Below, in pieces: positions 4,985 through 7,440 of a DNA stretch of 7,440 bases. The translations under genes and the position numbers were made by a program. The notes under the pieces were generated by a model that made no database searches, was not told where the DNA came from, and worked only from the letters and a program-made list of their open reading frames with translations. The stretch's first letter is position 1. Each line of letters begins with the position of its first letter. Source of the stretch: an uncultured Collinsella sp. (GTDB taxonomy: Bacteria > Actinomycetota > Coriobacteriia > Coriobacteriales > Coriobacteriaceae); NCBI GenBank assembly GCA_900757265.1, contig CAAENW010000188.1, forward strand, positions 1 to 7,440, read 5' to 3'.

Positions 4985-6058
4985 TTAGAGCTGCTCGAGA
5001 GCCTCGAGAGCGGCGTGGAGCTCAGCCTTGGCGGAGTACTCGACACCCTCGTCGTTGAGCGGGGTGCGCTTGCCCAGGGCGGCAAGGAGAGCACGGATGG
5101 AGTGCTTGCGGTTCTCGGCCTCGACCCAGCACAGGGAGCGCTCGGAATCGTCCATGACTTCGTCGACGACCTCCTCGTTGCGGGTGGCCGGCAGGCAGTG
5201 CATGAACTTGGAGTTGGGGCCGGCAAAGTTCATCATGTCCATGGTGACCTGATACTTGGGATAGAACACGTCCATGTAGTTCTCGCCCGAGACCTCCTCG
5301 TCGTACAGGCCATACCACACGTCGGTGTAGATGAAGTCGGCGCCCTTGACGCACTCGATGTCGTCGGAGATGACGATGGAGCCACCGGAGACCTTGCAGT
5401 TCTCCTCGGCGATGGCCATCATCTGCTTGCCGAACTCGGCGCGCTCCTCGACGGTGCCAACGTGCAGGCCGCCGTCGGGGATCTGGTGGCCCTTAGGTCC
5501 AAACTGGACAAACTTCATGCCGACCTTGGAGGCGATGAACATGAGGGAGACGCAGACCTGGGTGGCGTCGCCGATGAAGGCCAGGGTGCAGTCCTCGATC
5601 TTCTTGCCCTCGGGGAGGTTCTCGAGCATGGTCATGAGGTCGCCCATCTCCTGCGTGGGATGGTTGAACTCGGACATGCCGTTGATGACGGGCACAGCGG
5701 AGCCCTCGGCGAGGCCGACGACGTCCTTGTGACGGTCAACGCGAGCCATCATGATGTCGAGCAGCGAGCCCATAACGCGAGCGGTGTCGCCCAGGGACTC
5801 GTGACCGCCGAGCTGGATGGTGCCAGGGCCATAGAACTGAGCATGGCCGCCGAGGTCGGTCATAGCGGTCTCGAAGGAAAGACGAGTGCGGGTGGAGACC
5901 TGCTGGAAGATCATGCCAAGGCTCTTGTTGCGGAGCAGGTGCGGATAATAACCGTCAACCTTGATGGCCTTCTTCATTGCCAGGCCAAGATCCTCAATAG
6001 CCAGGATCTGCTCTTTGGTGAAGTCGTTGGTGTCGATGAAATCCTTAGGCAGTGCCAT
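4985..6058 (-). CDS. ptcA: Putrescine carbamoyltransferase
   Basis: The synonym is aguB. This cytoplasmic transcarbamoylase converts N-carbamoylputrescine plus phosphate to putrescine plus carbamoyl phosphate. The 357-aa protein carries the carbamoyl-phosphate loop STRTR (residues 55-59), HPTQ (133-136) and HCLPATR (287-293). Assignment to the putrescine enzyme rather than ornithine carbamoyltransferase rests on the [20 protein letters not shown] stretch (69-88), the lack of a visible ornithine-type SMG loop and the neighbouring aguD and aguA. The start MALPKDF at 6058 is chosen because AAGGA lies about 8 nt upstream; the frame stays open to 6139 but lacks an RBS there. Codons are strongly C/G-ending, as in aguD and aguA, suggesting high expression. 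It is the first gene of the minus-strand cluster. Confidence 0.93.
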   Translation of the reverse strand: MALPKDFIDTNDFTKEQILAIEDLGLAMKKAIKVDGYYPHLLRNKSLGMIFQQVSTRTRLSFETAMTDLGGHAQFYGPGTIQLGGHESLGDTARVMGSLLDIMMARVDRHKDVVGLAEGSAVPVINGMSEFNHPTQEMGDLMTMLENLPEGKKIEDCTLAFIGDATQVCVSLMFIASKVGMKFVQFGPKGHQIPDGGLHVGTVEERAEFGKQMMAIAEENCKVSGGSIVISDDIECVKGADFIYTDVWYGLYDEEVSGENYMDVFYPKYQVTMDMMNFAGPNSKFMHCLPATRNEEVVDEVMDDSERSLCWVEAENRKHSIRALLAALGKRTPLNDEGVEYSAKAELHAALEALEQL

Positions 6059-6181
6059 GTCGATTTCCTTTCCGCCGGTCTTGCCGACTATTACTATGAG
6101 GCGCTCGAACATCACGCCTCGTGTTGACAAGACCATCATTCACCCGTATGCAATTTTTACCTAGTTTATTCGGGATTAAAG

Positions 6182-6271
6182 ACCGTTCACGGAGTTACAC
6201 CCCCTCTAAACCAATATAAACCCGCAGGTCAAGAGTTTACAGGGGGTTTACCATCTAGAACCGCGAACGGT
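6182..6271. promoter_or_regulatory. Candidate operator: tandem half-sites inside nested inverted repeats
   Basis: TAAACC occurs at 6207-6212 and 6217-6222 (10-bp period). The opposite orientation follows as AGTTTA at 6234-6239 and GGTTTA at 6245-6250 (11-bp period). Larger imperfect inverted repeats surround these: CCCCCTCTAAAC (6200-6211) with GTTTACAGGGGG (6235-6246), 11 of 12, and ACCGTTCACGG (6182-6192) with CCGCGAACGGT (6261-6271), 10 of 11. Helical-turn spacing and symmetry suit cooperative binding by a dimeric helix-turn-helix protein, most simply the adjacent AguR-like regulator. Confidence 0.5.
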
Positions 6272-6319
6272 ATACGGCTATGCTGTATCTCGGCGCCTAA
6301 TCCGCAATGAAACGAAGGG

Positions 6320-6349
6320 TTGAGACGTCTATATCCCACAAGGTATACA
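6320..6349 (+). promoter_or_regulatory. Candidate sigma-70-type promoter for aguR
   Basis: TTGAGA (6320-6325; 5 of 6 to TTGACA) and TATACA (6344-6349; 4 of 6 to TATAAT) are separated by 18 bp. They would start transcription near 6356, leaving a 5' leader of about 33 nt before the ATG at 6389. This position also argues against the earlier TTG at 6320 as a start. Confidence 0.45.
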
Positions 6350-6388
6350 GAGCTCGGCCATAGAATAAATGAGATGGGACGGTGGCAG

Positions 6389-7354
6389 ATGAACACCCTG
6401 ATGTTCTTCTATACCCTAGCGATACTCGTGATCTGTATTGTGACGGCGGTGCTCTCGCTTGCCGCCTATGCCTCATCTCGTCGACGCTTCTTTATCTATG
6501 GCAGCGGCGTATTTATCTGCTATGCCATCGAGATGACCGAGATTTTCTTTTTTGAATACACGCTGCAAAACCAGAGTTTTCCAGCCAGCGACTATTACTC
6601 AATTACCATGCCTGTGTTGCGGACCTTTGTGGCGACCGCTTCGCAGGCTTTTATTTGGCTCATTGCCATGGATTTGCTCGACAAGCATTCAAAAAAGCAG
6701 TTTGTCATTCCCGTCGCAACGTTCTTGCTGAGCGAGCTGCTGATTATCGTCGCTGTCCCCTACGGCCCCATGCATCAATGGCTCTACTACACGATGCGTC
6801 AGGTATTCCTTGTTTTCGTGGGGCTATATATCTTTTGGACGGCACGCAAGAGCACACAAGTCGAGCTGAAGGCACGCGTTAACAACCAACGAAAGCACCT
6901 GATTATCGGCGCTATTCTGGTCGGTTGCATCGTTGCCGAGGATTTCTACAACATTCTGATTGTCCCCATGAGTCTGGCGCCCTCTTGGCTGCAACTATAT
7001 CTGTCCGAGCGCAACTTTAGCGAAAACGTCTTTGCCTGCTACTTTGCGATTCTGCTGATCATCTACTCCTACCACGTGCTTTCAATCCGCATGCAGGAGG
7101 CGCCCGAGGAAAAGAACGTCAGCGATCTTGATCGACACATCGAAGAGCAGATGCCCTTCTATCGCAACGCCTACAAGCTCTCCAACCGTGAGACCGAAGT
7201 TATGCGTCTGGTCGTACTGGGCAAATCGAACCAAGAGATCGCTGACGAGCTATTCCTTGCCGTGGGCACCGTCAAGACCCACATCCACAACATCCTGGTC
7301 AAAACCGAACAGCAAAACCGCACGACGCTCATCCTCCACTTTTGGAAGCGATAA
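6389..7354 (+). CDS. aguR: Seven-helix membrane-anchored LuxR-family regulator, AguR-like
   Basis: A 321-aa one-component regulator. The N-terminal 235 residues form about seven hydrophobic segments (roughly 4-27, 33-54, 74-95, 104-123, 131-150, 169-192, 213-232). A short linker leads to a C-terminal LuxR/GerE helix-turn-helix (263-321) with LSNRETEV, GKSNQEIADEL, VGTVKTHIHNIL and a closing RTTLILH. This matches AguR, described in lactic-acid bacteria and enterococci as a membrane-embedded activator of the agu genes responding to agmatine. There is no receiver domain. ATG 6389 is preferred because hydrophobic sequence follows at once and GGTGG precedes it; ATG 6374 would add five residues. 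It diverges from ptcA across a 330-nt spacer. Coriobacteria have many LuxR proteins with multi-helix N-termini, so the ligand is inferred from context. Confidence 0.87.
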   Translation: MNTLMFFYTLAILVICIVTAVLSLAAYASSRRRFFIYGSGVFICYAIEMTEIFFFEYTLQNQSFPASDYYSITMPVLRTFVATASQAFIWLIAMDLLDKHSKKQFVIPVATFLLSELLIIVAVPYGPMHQWLYYTMRQVFLVFVGLYIFWTARKSTQVELKARVNNQRKHLIIGAILVGCIVAEDFYNILIVPMSLAPSWLQLYLSERNFSENVFACYFAILLIIYSYHVLSIRMQEAPEEKNVSDLDRHIEEQMPFYRNAYKLSNRETEVMRLVVLGKSNQEIADELFLAVGTVKTHIHNILVKTEQQNRTTLILHFWKR

Positions 7355-7393
7355 CCTGCCAAAAAGGGACAGGTTTATTTTGGCAGGTTTTAT
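7353..7393 (+). terminator. Rho-independent terminator of aguR
   Basis: AACCTGCCAAAA (7353-7364) pairs exactly with TTTTGGCAGGTT (7378-7389) around a 13-nt loop, followed by TTAT; it overlaps the aguR stop codon. AACCTG can alternatively pair with CAGGTT at 7370-7375 inside the loop, so two mutually exclusive hairpins are possible. Confidence 0.7.
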
Positions 7394-7404
7394 CTGGGTA
7401 AACG

Positions 7405-7440
7405 CCAAAAACCGCCGCGAGGGAGCTTCTTTCCCTCGCG
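7405..7440. terminator. Second hairpin at the right edge, probably a terminator for a convergent gene
   Basis: CGCGAGGGA (7416-7424) and TCCCTCGCG (7432-7440) are exact reverse complements with a 7-nt loop ending at the window edge. An A-run (7407-7411) precedes it on the plus strand, giving a U-run downstream on the minus strand. This suggests it terminates a minus-strand gene to the right and perhaps acts in both directions. The continuation is cut off. Confidence 0.5.

Larger units (their letters stand above)
6059..6388. promoter_or_regulatory. Divergent ptcA-aguR regulatory region
   Basis: This 330-nt spacer has no credible gene; the short frames extending ptcA and aguR into it lack ribosome-binding sites. 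It is A/T-richer than its surroundings and should hold both promoters. The centre (6182-6271) has nested inverted repeats and tandem half-sites, and an aguR promoter candidate lies at 6320-6349. For ptcA I see only weak signals: TTGACC on the minus strand at 6232-6227 without a good -10, and TAAACT at 6168-6163 without a good -35. That would fit an activator-dependent promoter. GTATAC occurs at 6270-6275 and again at 6343-6348. Confidence 0.7.

Noticed and set aside
5015..6127. 370-codon open frame on the plus strand opposite ptcA
   Set aside because: It is the antisense shadow of a well-supported transcarbamoylase and has no recognisable domain.
6320..6388. Extended start of aguR at TTG 6320
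   Set aside because: The TTG coincides with the candidate -35 box, no ribosome-binding site precedes it, and the added Arg/Tyr-rich segment does not fit the family N-terminus.

Overview
This window reads as part of a GC-rich actinobacterial genome, most likely class Coriobacteriia and perhaps Collinsella-like. That placement is an inference from base composition, strongly C/G-ending codons in the metabolic genes and the kind of genes present (seven-helix LuxR regulator, APC exchangers, fermentative agmatine use). No rRNA or phylogenetic marker is present.

The core is an agmatine deiminase (AgDI) locus. Minus strand, read right to left: putrescine carbamoyltransferase (ptcA/aguB, 6058-4985), agmatine:putrescine exchanger (aguD, 4851-3412), agmatine deiminase (aguA, 3044-1839), and a second APC permease paralogous to aguD (1292 to the left edge, C-terminus missing). 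Divergent on the plus strand is a membrane-anchored LuxR-family regulator of AguR type (6389-7354). The expected pathway is agmatine import in exchange for putrescine; AguA giving N-carbamoylputrescine plus ammonia; and PtcA giving putrescine plus carbamoyl phosphate. The last enzyme, carbamate kinase (aguC), which would recover ATP, is not in the window.

The spacers are the unusual part. They are long for an operon (133, 367 and 546 nt) and full of near-perfect helices. Several fit a minus-strand (mRNA-sense) transcript better than the opposite strand. The 367-nt aguD-aguA spacer can fold into an H-type pseudoknot with an embedded UUCG-capped hairpin, a gapless three-way junction, and a multi-branch domain ending just before the aguA ribosome-binding site. 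The 546-nt aguA-permease spacer holds two terminator-like elements with U-tracts, a 10-bp hairpin, an 18-bp palindrome, a 60-codon Arg/Cys-rich small ORF and a 17-bp terminator-like hairpin directly before the permease ribosome-binding site, which suggests attenuation. I recognise none of these as a known riboswitch class.

The 330-nt divergent region between ptcA and aguR carries tandem TAAACC half-sites facing tandem GTTTA half-sites, a plausible operator for the LuxR-type regulator, plus a reasonable promoter for aguR. The right edge has a terminator after aguR and a second perfect hairpin at the window end, suggesting a convergent gene beyond it.
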